Translations under genes and position numbers: made by a program | The notes under the pieces: generated by a model | What the model was told of the DNA's origin: nothing | What the model saw: the letters and a program-made list of their open reading frames with translations, nothing else | Databases searched by the model: none | Origin: Rothia aerolata | GTDB taxonomy: Bacteria; Actinomycetota; Actinomycetes; Actinomycetales; Micrococcaceae | Assembly: GCF_014635585.1 (NCBI RefSeq) | Contig: NZ_BMDC01000005.1 | Coordinates: 1-64,000, forward strand | Direction of reading: 5' to 3' | Length of the DNA: 64,000 nucleotides | Shown here: positions 9,359-17,579 of the stretch, piece by piece | Position numbering within the stretch: position 1 is the first letter of the stretch | Layout: each line of letters opens with the position of its first letter

Positions 9359-10342
9359 ATGAAATTTTCGCGCGGACTTAAAGTCACTGCAGCATCCCTG
9401 ACCCTTCTCGGAGCCGCAGTCACCGGTGCCCACGCAGACACCGCCGACAACCGCCTTGTCATCGGGGGCACCAAGGCAAGCGAAGACTGGATCGTACAGC
9501 TCTCCTTCAACAGCTACGACCAGCGCGGAACCTTCGGTTGCACCGGTGAGCAGCTCAACGACGAGTGGGTTCTCACCGCCAAGCACTGCACCGATGGCTC
9601 CTACAACATGCAGGTCTACCAGTCCAACGACCAGCTCAACCGCGGTGAGCCCGTCTACGCCGACAAGCTCTACAACGCGCCGTCCGGCGACATTGCCCTG
9701 ATTCACCTCGAAGAAAAGGCACCGCTGGATAGCTACCCCGAACTCGACTTCTCCTACGAGCCCACCGTGGGTGACCGGGGCGATATCTTCGGCTATGGCA
9801 ACGGCGCCTGGAGCCAGCCCACCACCACCCTGCGTACCGCATCGGTTAAGGTTATTGGCGACAGCTACGATGCCTACTGGGGAGACGCCGTGCACCTGCG
9901 CGGTATCAACGGCGCCTCCAACCACGGCGACTCGGGTGGCCCGCTGGTGATCGACGGCAAGGTGGTTGCGGTTTGCTCCACCGGCGATGAAGCTGACCCC
10001 GGTGCCAACATCAACGCTCAGTCCAACTATGCCCTGCTCTCCCAGAGCGCAGATTGGATTGAGAGCACCACCGGTATCTCCTACGACGCCGACGACGCGG
10101 AGCCCGTAGAGACCGAGCCCGATGTAACCGAGCCCAACGAGGAGCCGGTAGCCGAGGATCCCTCAACCCTGCCCGCAGAAGAACCTGCAACTGAGGATCC
10201 CGCAGACGAGAAGCCTGCCGAGGAGCCTGTCGTTGACACCAAGGACGGCTGGGACTGGGTCTGGGACTCTGAAGACGGCTGGATTATCGAGAGCTGGTCT
10301 TCATGGTCATCCTGGTCTACCAGCTATGACCGTGCAGCCTAA
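9359..10342 (+). CDS. Secreted trypsin-like serine protease with acidic tail
   Basis: The 327-residue protein has a Sec signal peptide (KFSRGLKVTAASLTLLGA, cleavage near AHA-DT at about residue 26) and an S1 chymotrypsin-fold domain at about 33-240. The triad is complete: His76 in LTAKHC, Asp111 in SGDIALI and Ser192 in NHGDSGGPLV. Residues 245-295 are a Glu/Pro-rich spacer of repeated EEPA/EDP units. The last 30 residues are unusually rich in Trp and Ser (DGWDWVWDSEDGW, then SWSSWSSWS). No sortase motif or membrane anchor follows, so it is secreted or held by the odd tail. GGAAAC precedes the ATG. Confidence 0.92.
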   Translation: MKFSRGLKVTAASLTLLGAAVTGAHADTADNRLVIGGTKASEDWIVQLSFNSYDQRGTFGCTGEQLNDEWVLTAKHCTDGSYNMQVYQSNDQLNRGEPVYADKLYNAPSGDIALIHLEEKAPLDSYPELDFSYEPTVGDRGDIFGYGNGAWSQPTTTLRTASVKVIGDSYDAYWGDAVHLRGINGASNHGDSGGPLVIDGKVVAVCSTGDEADPGANINAQSNYALLSQSADWIESTTGISYDADDAEPVETEPDVTEPNEEPVAEDPSTLPAEEPATEDPADEKPAEEPVVDTKDGWDWVWDSEDGWIIESWSSWSSWSTSYDRAA

Positions 10343-10368
10343 TTAGTTTGGGCTAAGCCACCAGAAAG

Positions 10369-10405
10369 TGACCAAGCCACCAGTAATTTACTGGTGGCTT
10401 GGTCA
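10369..10405. terminator. Long hairpin between convergent genes
   Basis: TGACCAAGCCACCAG (10369-10383) pairs perfectly with CTGGTGGCTTGGTCA (10391-10405) around a TAATTTA loop. It separates the protease gene from the convergent csoR-like gene and lacks a strong U-tract. The stem resembles the hairpin at 12589 (GAGCCACCAGGAA), so the two are related copies. Confidence 0.7.
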
Positions 10406-10440
10406 GTTTCCGGCAGTTCGACGGCGGCAGGCAAAAACAA

Positions 10441-10707
10441 CTAGGCCAGGGAGAGGAACATCTTTTCCATCTGGGCGATGTTGAGCTCCTGCTCGCCGTC
10501 GTCCCCATTAATAACGCACTCGCGCAGTCCCGTAGCAATTACCGCGAAACCCGCCCGATCTAGGGCCTTCGAGACGGCGGCCAGCTGGGTCACGATGTCT
10601 TGACACTCGCGGCCCTCTTCAATCATCTTGATAATTCCACCGATTTGCCCCTGGGCACGCTTGAGGCGGCGAACCACGCTCTCAAGTTCATTTTTGTCTA
10701 GCTGCAT
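10441..10707 (-). CDS. CsoR/RcnR/CstR-family transcriptional repressor
   Basis: The 88-residue all-helical DNA-binding protein belongs to the DUF156 metal/persulfide sensor family. Conserved stretches are RRLKRAQGQIGGI and CQDIVTQLAAVSKALDRAGF. Two cysteines at positions 35 and 64 match the sensor cysteines. The histidine copper ligand expected four residues before the second cysteine is Gly60 here (ATGLREC). A pure Cys pair fits the persulfide-sensing CstR type better than a copper CsoR. It follows the 60-residue Cys-rich gene by 18 bp, and two ATACCCC-type operators lie upstream, so autoregulation is likely. Confidence 0.88.
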   Translation of the reverse strand: MQLDKNELESVVRRLKRAQGQIGGIIKMIEEGRECQDIVTQLAAVSKALDRAGFAVIATGLRECVINGDDGEQELNIAQMEKMFLSLA

Positions 10708-10725
10708 ACCTTAACTTTAGACCTC

Positions 10726-10908
10726 TTAGCGGCCGAAGAGCTTGGAGAGAAATCCGCCCTGGGACGACGCCGCGGCGCGCTCGACCTCTGTGTGCTGACC
10801 ATTGCACCACTGACCGGCGGGAACGCTCTTGCGTACCGAGTCAATGTGCTGGCCACAGCCCGTCCAGGTAGTTTTCTGGCAGACCTTGCAGGTAGTGGGA
10901 CGACACAT
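10726..10908 (-). CDS. Small Cys-rich conserved actinobacterial protein
   Basis: This 60-residue protein begins MCRPTTCKVCQKTTWTGCGQ, with a CxxC pair followed by TWxGCGxH and a further Cys, so a zinc or thiol site is probable. It ends in GGFLSKLFGR. I recognise the pattern as a conserved uncharacterised actinobacterial family but know no function. The ATG has GGAG at 8 bases. It is the first gene behind the paired ATACCCC operators and precedes the CsoR/CstR-like repressor, which suggests induction by metal or sulfur stress. Confidence 0.75.
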   Translation of the reverse strand: MCRPTTCKVCQKTTWTGCGQHIDSVRKSVPAGQWCNGQHTEVERAAASSQGGFLSKLFGR

Positions 10909-10946
10909 GGTTTTGCTCCATTCTCTTGTTCAACACTCCCAGCGTA

Positions 10947-10986
10947 ATACCCCCAGGGGTATATATGCAAATACTCCTGGGGGTAT
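10947..10986 (-). promoter_or_regulatory. Paired CsoR/CstR-type operators
   Basis: ATACCCCCAGGGGTAT (10947-10962) and ATACTCCTGGGGGTAT (10971-10986) are two near-palindromes centred 24 bp apart, with AT-rich TATATG between them. The ATACCC...GGGTAT pattern is the known binding-site type of CsoR/CstR repressors, and the sites sit directly upstream of the Cys-rich gene and repressor. The assignment to this repressor is inference from adjacency. Confidence 0.8.
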
Positions 10987-11120
10987 TGAACACCTCGGTG
11001 AGAAGCAAAATTGCTTCATTGTTTCCCTAGCCATCTCACGGCAAGGTCTATTTTTCTTCCGATTCAGAATCCCCTGATATAACTAGAGGACTAAGAACCA
11101 CTCCCACTAGGAGCCATATC

Positions 11121-12572
11121 ATGCACACCCCAACCACAGCCCCCACCTCAGCCAGCAAGAAAATCTCCCGCCGCGCCGTCCTTACAACAACTGCCGCGGG
11201 AACTCTCGCCGTAGCAACGACCTCTCTCGCCCCCGCCCGGGCAGCTGAACCACGCAGCATCAAACAAACCGCGGGCCTGGTCAGCGATTCCAGGGCGGTA
11301 GAACGAGAGAGCCTGCCGGTAGCGCTGAGGGAAGAAACCGAAAGCTGGATCCGATTTCCCTTCCACCAGTTCGAGGTAGAGGTAGCACCCCAGGCCACAG
11401 AAGTTCAGTTTGAATGGCAGGGCAGCACCAACCCCGGAGCGCGCCTACGCCTGATGGTTTTCTCGCCCAGCCTCAACGGTTACGAAGAGATCACCCACAC
11501 CTTTGCCGATGCCCAGGGCAACGCCAGCTTCAACCTGCTCCTCACCGCTACGAACCGGGTGGAGAACGGCAAGATACTGGTGACGGTACAGCACTCAGCG
11601 GGCTGGGCCGGCAACAACCTATCGCAGCGGTTCACCCCCGTAACCCCGGAAAACCCAGCCGACACCGACCGCGCCACCTACGACTTCACCCTGGTCTGGG
11701 AAACCGATACCCAGTTCTACAGCGAAGAATTTCCCCAGCGCCAGCGCGATATCCACGACTACCTGCTGCGCAACCGCACCAGTATGAACATCCAGTATCT
11801 CTTTCACACCGGGGACATTGTGGATGAGTACTATGAGCCCCATCAGTTTGCCAACGCTGATACCGCCTACAGCGTTCTCGATCAGGAAAACTACCCCTAC
11901 GGCGTCCTCGCCGGTAACCACGATGTTCTCGATGCCCAGAAGGCAATGGACTACTCCGAATACAGCAGGTACTTTGGCCTGCACCGTTTTCAGACCAAGC
12001 CCTGGTTCGGCGGAGACCACAAAAACAACCGCGGCCACTTTGATCTCGTCAGCGCTGGCGGCCACGACTTTTTGATGCTCTTTATGGGCTGGGGCGCCGA
12101 AGACGAAGAAATTGCCTGGATGAACCGGGTGCTGGCAGACTACCCCGAACGCACCGCCATTGTGGCGCTCCACCAGTACATTGACCCCGCGGGAAGGCTC
12201 GCTGAAACCCCGCAGCGGATCAAAGACGAGGTGATCGCTGTCAATAACAACGTTCGCATGGTGCTTTCCGGCCACCACCACGGCGCGATGGTCACCAGGG
12301 ACTACTTTGGCGACCGTACGGTGGTTAATGTTCTCTTTGACCCGCAAGATTTGCCAGAAGGAGGTCAGTCTTTCCTGCGACTGATGCACTTCGATAACTA
12401 TGGAGGAGTAGTAACCTCGCGAACCTACTCCCCCTATCTCAAGAAGTACAACAGCTCCGCCCCGGAACTGCCCCGGCAGTACCAGGACTTCACCATCCCC
12501 TACTCTGATTTGGGCCTAAAGGCTCGAAAGAAAACCCTGCTGACCAAGGAATTCCAGGCCAGGGCGGTTTAG
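11121..12572 (+). CDS. Tat-exported metallophosphoesterase
   Basis: The 483-residue calcineurin-like phosphoesterase has a twin-arginine signal (KKISRRAVLTTTAAG, cleavage near ARA at about residue 37). It therefore folds in the cytosol and acts outside. The metal-binding series is present: DTQFY, GDIVDEY (GD), GNHDVLD (GNH) and GHHHG. A beta-rich N-terminal part of about 130 residues precedes the catalytic domain. The substrate is unknown; phosphodiesters or nucleotides are possible. AGGAG lies 8 bases before the ATG. The start is about 215 bp right of the csoR-type promoter and divergent from it. Confidence 0.9.
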   Translation: MHTPTTAPTSASKKISRRAVLTTTAAGTLAVATTSLAPARAAEPRSIKQTAGLVSDSRAVERESLPVALREETESWIRFPFHQFEVEVAPQATEVQFEWQGSTNPGARLRLMVFSPSLNGYEEITHTFADAQGNASFNLLLTATNRVENGKILVTVQHSAGWAGNNLSQRFTPVTPENPADTDRATYDFTLVWETDTQFYSEEFPQRQRDIHDYLLRNRTSMNIQYLFHTGDIVDEYYEPHQFANADTAYSVLDQENYPYGVLAGNHDVLDAQKAMDYSEYSRYFGLHRFQTKPWFGGDHKNNRGHFDLVSAGGHDFLMLFMGWGAEDEEIAWMNRVLADYPERTAIVALHQYIDPAGRLAETPQRIKDEVIAVNNNVRMVLSGHHHGAMVTRDYFGDRTVVNVLFDPQDLPEGGQSFLRLMHFDNYGGVVTSRTYSPYLKKYNSSAPELPRQYQDFTIPYSDLGLKARKKTLLTKEFQARAV

Positions 12573-12588
12573 GGTGCCACGCCACTCT

Positions 12589-12633
12589 TAAGTGACTGAG
12601 CCACCAGGAATTTCCTGGTGGCTCAGTCACTTA
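12589..12633. terminator. Long hairpin between convergent genes
   Basis: TAAGTGACTGAGCCACCAGG and its complement form a stem of about 20 bp around a short AATTT core. It separates the phosphoesterase gene from the convergent MFS gene. The stem is related to the one at 10369. Confidence 0.75.
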
Positions 12634-12663
12634 ATGGTGGCTCGATGGGAAGAGGCTCAGCCC

Positions 12664-14187
12664 CTAGTGGGATACCAGCTTCTTACCCCGCGGCAAGATA
12701 AAGCCAACCACAATGGCCACCAGCGAAAGGAAAGCGCCCACCATCAGCGCCAGGTGCACACCGGCTGCCTGAGCCTCAACACCGCTACCGCCGTGGGCTG
12801 TGGCACCAATACCCATCAGCGCCACAAAAATCGCGGTGGCCGCGGCGGAGGCAACCTGCTGCACCGTCGTCATTGCAGAGGAGCCGTAGGGGGTCAGCCG
12901 CTGGGGCAGAGCGCCGAGTCCCAGACCCATCATGGGGGTGGAGATAAAGGGAACGGAGGCGCTCAGCAGAATATAGGTAAAGACGATGTAGGCGGCAGAA
13001 GTGTTCTCGTCGAAGAAGGTCATCAGCCAGACGGCGCCGGAGAAGACGAACGCGCCGGGCAGCACCAGGGCGCGAGCGCCAAACTTATCGGAGAGGTTAC
13101 CCACTACCGGCGAAAGCAGGGCGGAAAGTGCGCCACCGGGTAGGAGCATCAGGCCGGTCTGCAGGGCGCTCATGCCCAGCACGCCGGTGGTGTAGAGCGG
13201 GAGCAGAACCGAAGAACCGAGCAGCACGCCCATAGCGGTGGAGGTCATCAGCACGGTCAGCACAAAGCCGTAGTAGGTGAAAACCCGCAGGTCCATGAAG
13301 GGGGAGGCACCCTTCTGCAGCTGTAGCTGGCGCCAGACAAAAACCACCAGAATCAGCGCGGAGACCACGATCAGAATCCAGGGGTTCAGGGTGAAGCCGT
13401 TGTCCGCAGAGGACGACGCCGCCGCGGCTGCCTCGCCCGCGCCACCGTGGCCTGCACCCAGCTGAGATAGGCCCATCACCAGGCCACCGAAGCCCAGGGT
13501 GGAGAGAATCATGGAGAGAATATCGAGTTTCTGGTCAGCTCCGCCCTCGGGCAGTTCTCTGGGGGCTAGCTTGAAGCCCACGACCAGGGCGATCACGCCA
13601 ATGGGCAGTACCGAGAGGAAGAGCCAGTGCCAGGTTGCCATGCCCAGAATCAGGCCGGACACAGTGGGACCCAACGCGGGTGCAGCCGAGATAACCATGC
13701 CGATCAGTCCCATAGCCCGGCCGATTTTAGCGGCGGGCACAAGGCGCATCATGGTGGTCATGAGCAGGGGCATAATAATGCCGGTTCCCATAGCCTGAAG
13801 AATACGGCCCGCCAGCAGGAAAGAGAAGGCGGGGGCAAGACCGGCAAGCAGGGCGCCCAGGGAGAAGAGCGCCATAGCTCCGGTAAACACCGAGCGAATG
13901 CTAAAACGCGAGATGATAAAGCCCGATGCCGGGGTTACCACGGCCATGGTCAGCATAAAGCCGGTGGATGACCACTGCGCGGTGCTGGCGGTGATACCAA
14001 AATCTTCAATCAGGCTGGGCAGCGCTACACCCAGCAGGGTCTCATTCAGAATCAGCACAAAGGCAGAAACCACCATGACCGCCAGCAGCAGAAAATCTGC
14101 ACGGTCAAGTTTCTGGTTAGCGGGCTGAACCGGTACGGTGCCGGTGACCGGGATTGGCCCGGTATGGGGCGGAACTGCATTACTCAT
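12664..14187 (-). CDS. DHA2-family MFS drug exporter (14 TM)
   Basis: The 507-residue membrane protein has the EmrB/QacA-type architecture of about 14 helices. Motif C-like residues occur in MVISAAPALGPTVSGLILG and motif A-like residues in SGFIISRFSIRSVF. Hydrophilic Ala/Ser-rich residues (GEAAAAASSSADNG) form the central loop between helices 6 and 7. The protein probably exports toxic organic compounds by proton antiport; the substrate is unknown. The ATG has AAGGA upstream. A palindromic site at 14207-14224 close to the start suggests a TetR-like regulator encoded elsewhere. Confidence 0.9.
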   Translation of the reverse strand: MSNAVPPHTGPIPVTGTVPVQPANQKLDRADFLLLAVMVVSAFVLILNETLLGVALPSLIEDFGITASTAQWSSTGFMLTMAVVTPASGFIISRFSIRSVFTGAMALFSLGALLAGLAPAFSFLLAGRILQAMGTGIIMPLLMTTMMRLVPAAKIGRAMGLIGMVISAAPALGPTVSGLILGMATWHWLFLSVLPIGVIALVVGFKLAPRELPEGGADQKLDILSMILSTLGFGGLVMGLSQLGAGHGGAGEAAAAASSSADNGFTLNPWILIVVSALILVVFVWRQLQLQKGASPFMDLRVFTYYGFVLTVLMTSTAMGVLLGSSVLLPLYTTGVLGMSALQTGLMLLPGGALSALLSPVVGNLSDKFGARALVLPGAFVFSGAVWLMTFFDENTSAAYIVFTYILLSASVPFISTPMMGLGLGALPQRLTPYGSSAMTTVQQVASAAATAIFVALMGIGATAHGGSGVEAQAAGVHLALMVGAFLSLVAIVVGFILPRGKKLVSH

Positions 14188-14206
14188 TAGGAAATCCTTG
14201 AAAAAT

Positions 14207-14224
14207 CAACTGTATGTACAGCTG
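14207..14224. promoter_or_regulatory. Palindromic operator-like site before the MFS gene
   Basis: CAACTGTATGTACAGCTG is an 18-bp inverted repeat with one mismatch. It begins 20 bases upstream of the MFS start codon, where a repressor would block initiation. No regulator gene is adjacent. Confidence 0.5.
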
Positions 14225-14295
14225 ACAACTTTATAGGTATTTCATTCGACGCGTAATAGCGGGGAGGCGGGTTTTTACTCACAGTACTTAAGACC

Positions 14296-14365
14296 GCGAG
14301 GGGTCACATATCATTCACTTTTTGCCTCTTGTGGGCACTTTTTTGAACGATATGTGACCCCTCGC
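14296..14365. repeat. Dispersed 70-bp inverted-repeat element, copy 1
   Basis: GCGAGGGGTCACATATC...TTCACTTTTTGCC...GATATGTGACCCCTCGC forms a stem of about 22 bp with a loop of about 25 bases. Copy 2 lies at 63392-63461 with the same length and stem and a conserved TTCACTTTTTGCC loop start. It lies downstream of the ChaB-domain gene and may end its transcript. Confidence 0.85.
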
Positions 14366-14381
14366 GGGGAGTGGGGAGGGC

Positions 14382-15263
14382 TTATTTGGCCAGAGCTATA
14401 ATCAGTTGCTCCTTGTTCATGCCCGACCGGCCCGGAATTTTCAGCTCCTGCGCCCGCTTGTAGAGCTGGGCGCGGGTCATGCTCGCTAGCTCCTGGGACG
14501 TCGCCTGCGCGGCTTCCTCCGCCAGTTCGGCTCCCTGCAGGGAAGTATCGGTGAGGTTGACGGCGGTCAGCGGCTCATCGTCGATAACCTCGGTGAGGTC
14601 CTCTTCGGCGAAGGTCTCCTCTGCTAGATCCTGGGCAAGCTCGGGATCCTCGGTGTCTTCGGGGTCAAGCCCCTCGTACTCTCCAGCCTCTACCAGCTCG
14701 TCAATCTCGCTGGCAATCTCCAGGTAGTCTTCCCCGGAGCCCGAGAAAGCCTCAAGGTCCTCTGGTTCCACAAGCTCTGCGTCAAGAATCGGGTCAACCT
14801 TAGGGGCGTTGACGGTCTTCTTTTTGGAAGGCTTCTTCTTGGACTTCTCTGCACTCTTCTTAGAATCAGACTTCTTAGACTCTTTCTTCTTAGCAGGTGC
14901 CTTAGCCTCTGCCTTCTTAGAGTCTTTCTTCTTCGCTGAATCTTTCTTCTTAGCCTTTTCTTTGTCTTTCTTAGACTCTGCCTTTTTCTCAGAGGCCTTC
15001 TTGCCCTCAGACTTCTTGCCGGAGGCACTTACCTGAGCGGCGTCGTCCTTCTTATTCTTCTTCTTAGAGTCAGCCTCTTCAATGCGCACCCAGCGGCCCT
15101 TGACCAGCTCGTACTTCTTCTCGAGCTTCTTGTAGGCCTTGCTGTAGGCGCGGTCGGTGTCTTTGTGCTTGCTGTAGTTCTTTTCAAAAGCCTCAACAAA
15201 GCGCTTCTGGGCCTTTTTCTCTGCCTTTTTGAGAGCTTTAGGAAGGGTGGGCTTCTTCGCCAT
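14382..15263 (-). CDS. ChaB-domain protein with Lys-rich linker and Rho_N domain
   Basis: The 293-residue protein has three parts. Residues 5-62 resemble the ChaB fold (LPKALKKAEKKAQKRFVEAF ... AYKKLEKKYE). Residues 65-155 are an extremely Lys-rich linker of KKK/SKK repeats, histone-tail-like, followed by an acidic stretch (about 160-240). The last 36 residues are a Rho_N/SAP-like domain (TRAQLYKRAQELKIPGRSGM). This layout occurs in actinobacteria, and nucleic-acid binding is a reasonable inference. I chose the second ATG (MAKKP, 15261-15263) because GAGGTG lies 9-10 bases before it; an ATG two codons earlier is too close to that site. Confidence 0.85.
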   Translation of the reverse strand: MAKKPTLPKALKKAEKKAQKRFVEAFEKNYSKHKDTDRAYSKAYKKLEKKYELVKGRWVRIEEADSKKKNKKDDAAQVSASGKKSEGKKASEKKAESKKDKEKAKKKDSAKKKDSKKAEAKAPAKKKESKKSDSKKSAEKSKKKPSKKKTVNAPKVDPILDAELVEPEDLEAFSGSGEDYLEIASEIDELVEAGEYEGLDPEDTEDPELAQDLAEETFAEEDLTEVIDDEPLTAVNLTDTSLQGAELAEEAAQATSQELASMTRAQLYKRAQELKIPGRSGMNKEQLIIALAK

Positions 15264-15445
15264 TCTCATTCACCTCGATAACAATAAGGGGTCTTATCTC
15301 TAGCCTATCGGTTCGAAGCTAAAACCCAGAGGCACGCCCCGGCAAAAGGGCGCAAATAATGCCTGCCGAGCTCAGTCGCTTCACCGGTCGCTGAATCTGG
15401 CCGCCCTCATACCCCGCTGACCCGCAGAAACCCTAAGATAGTGGC

Positions 15446-17434
15446 ATGACTAACAAACCATCTGGAATTGACCTTCAGTACAAAGACGATTCAGTCAAAC
15501 CCGGCGACGACTTCTATCGCTTTATCAACGGTAAGTGGCTGGATACCCACGAGATTCCCGCCGACCGCTCCAAGGACGGCGGCATGTACACCCTGCGCGA
15601 TGAGGCAGAGAAGAACGTCCGCGAGATTATCGAGAAAATCTCCGCCGAGCAGCCCGGCTCGCGCATTGGTGCCCTCTACAACGCCTTTATGGACACCGAG
15701 AAGATTAATAAGGACGCCGCCGCCCCGCTGCTTGCCGAGGTGCAGCCCATTGCTGCGGCGGCTGACCGTGAGGCCCTGCTACAACTGGTGGCAGAGGCAG
15801 ACCGCTCCGGGGTCTCAACCCCCTTCGGTTGGTACACCAGCATTGATGCTAAGAACCCCGAGGTTTACGTGGTCTACCTGTCGCAGTCTGGTCTTGGTCT
15901 GCCCGATGAAAGCTACTACCGCGAAGACAAGTACGAAGAAATCCGGGCGGCCTACACCAAGCACATTGCCCGCATGTTCGAGATGACCAACCTGGCAGAG
16001 CCCTTCGGTGTTTCGGCAGATGAGGCCGCCCAGCGCATCATGGCCTTTGAAACCGAACTCGCCAGCCACCACTGGGACAAGGTGACCCTGCGCGATGCTG
16101 ACAAGCGCTACAACCCCTACGCGGCGTCGTCCTTAAACGAATCCTTCCCCGGCTTCGACTTTAGCGCCTGGATTACCGCGCTGGGCTCCTCGGTGGAAGA
16201 CTTCGCAACCGTGGTGGTGGGCCAGCCCTCCTACTTTGAGGCGGCGGCAAAGATTTGGAAAAACGGCTCCCTGGAAGACTGGAAGCTCTACCTGGCCTGG
16301 GCCACCATTCGGGCGCGGGCACCCTACCTGCACGACGAGCTGGTACAGGCCAACTTCGACTTCTACGGCAAGACCCTCTCGGGCACCGAAGAGCTGCGCG
16401 AGCGCTGGAAGCGCGGGGTCTCGGTGATTGAGTCGAACCTGGGCGAAGAGCTGGGTAAGGAATACGTTGCCGTGCATTTCCCGCCCGAGCACAAGGCAAA
16501 GATGATGGCGCTGGTGGAGAACCTGCTTGAAGCCTACCGCCGCTCCATCACCGAGCTCGACTGGATGACCGACGCCACCCGCGAGCGCGCCCTGGAGAAG
16601 CTCTCAAAGTTCGTCACCAAGATTGGCTACCCCGACCGCTGGCGGGACTACTCTGCTCTGGAACTGGTGGAGGGCGACCTGCTGGAGAACCTGCGCCGCT
16701 GCTCGCTCTTTGAGCACAACTTTATGCTGGGCCGCATTGGCAAGCCGGTTGATGAGCACGAGTGGCTCATGAGCCCGCAGACCGTGAACGCCTACTACAT
16801 GCCTCCCGCCAACGAGATCGTGTTCCCCGCGGCGATTCTGCAGGCCCCCTACTTTGACCCGGACGCCGACGATGCCGCCAACTACGGCGGTATCGGTTCG
16901 GTGATCGGCCACGAAATCGGCCACGGCTTTGATGATCAGGGCTCTAAGTACGACGGCACCGGCGCGCTGAACAACTGGTGGACCGACGAAGACCGCGCTG
17001 AGTTCTCCGCCCGCACCGCCAACCTGGTCAAGCAGTACTCCGCCTACACCCCCGCTGGTCTGGACCCTGAGAACTACAAGGTCAACGGGGAGTTGACCCT
17101 GGGCGAGAACATCGGCGACTTGGGCGGCCTCTCTATTGCCCTGCGCGCCTACAAGATTGCCCTGGAAGAACAGGGGCTTGATCTGGAATCGGCACCGGTG
17201 ATTGACGGGCTCACCGCAGCCCAGCGCATCTTCCTCGCCTGGGCAGCTGGCTGGCGCACCAAGTCCCGCCCCCAGCACGCCCAGATGATGCTCTCGGTAG
17301 ACCCCCACTCCCCCGACGAGTTCCGAGTCAACGGCGTGGTGCGCAACGTGGATGAGTGGTACTCCGCCTTCGACATCTCCGAGGACGACGCCCTCTACCT
17401 GGCCCCGGAGGAGCGAGTGAAAATCTGGGTCTAG
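15446..17434 (+). CDS. M13-family zinc endopeptidase (neprilysin/PepO-like)
   Basis: The 662-residue peptidase has the M13 zinc site VIGHEIGHGFDDQ (HExxH) and the downstream third ligand and support in ENIGDLGGL. The N-terminal lobe starts with DDSVKPGDDFYRFINGKW. There is no signal peptide, so it acts in the cytosol on oligopeptides as PepO-type enzymes do. The C-terminal motif VDPHSPDEFRVNGVVRN is typical. The ATG has no clear ribosome binding site, but a TAAGAT -10-like hexamer ends about 7 bases upstream, which fits a leaderless transcript. Confidence 0.95.
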   Translation: MTNKPSGIDLQYKDDSVKPGDDFYRFINGKWLDTHEIPADRSKDGGMYTLRDEAEKNVREIIEKISAEQPGSRIGALYNAFMDTEKINKDAAAPLLAEVQPIAAAADREALLQLVAEADRSGVSTPFGWYTSIDAKNPEVYVVYLSQSGLGLPDESYYREDKYEEIRAAYTKHIARMFEMTNLAEPFGVSADEAAQRIMAFETELASHHWDKVTLRDADKRYNPYAASSLNESFPGFDFSAWITALGSSVEDFATVVVGQPSYFEAAAKIWKNGSLEDWKLYLAWATIRARAPYLHDELVQANFDFYGKTLSGTEELRERWKRGVSVIESNLGEELGKEYVAVHFPPEHKAKMMALVENLLEAYRRSITELDWMTDATRERALEKLSKFVTKIGYPDRWRDYSALELVEGDLLENLRRCSLFEHNFMLGRIGKPVDEHEWLMSPQTVNAYYMPPANEIVFPAAILQAPYFDPDADDAANYGGIGSVIGHEIGHGFDDQGSKYDGTGALNNWWTDEDRAEFSARTANLVKQYSAYTPAGLDPENYKVNGELTLGENIGDLGGLSIALRAYKIALEEQGLDLESAPVIDGLTAAQRIFLAWAAGWRTKSRPQHAQMMLSVDPHSPDEFRVNGVVRNVDEWYSAFDISEDDALYLAPEERVKIWV

Positions 17435-17497
17435 CTTTGTGAAAGCCCAGTAAGGGCAAACGCAGGAAGAAGGACGGCGCTTCCAAGCTTGGACAGA

Positions 17498-17572
17498 GAC
17501 AATAAGTCGCGGTCAGTCAACTGGCATCGGGTCTGGCGTTTAAGGGAGGTTGACTGACCGCGACTTATTGTC
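17498..17572. terminator. Long perfect hairpin between convergent genes
   Basis: A 24-bp perfect stem (17498-17521 with 17549-17572, core AAGTCGCGGTCAGTCAAC) with a 27-base loop separates the M13 peptidase and purU genes. Its right arm ends 7 bases before the purU stop codon. Confidence 0.8.
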
Positions 17573-17579
17573 GTTAGCG

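Noticed and set aside
9110-9925. Long minus-strand open frame opposite the trypsin-like protease
   Set aside because: Its translation has no family similarity or plausible codon use, and the plus strand encodes a complete protease with all catalytic residues.
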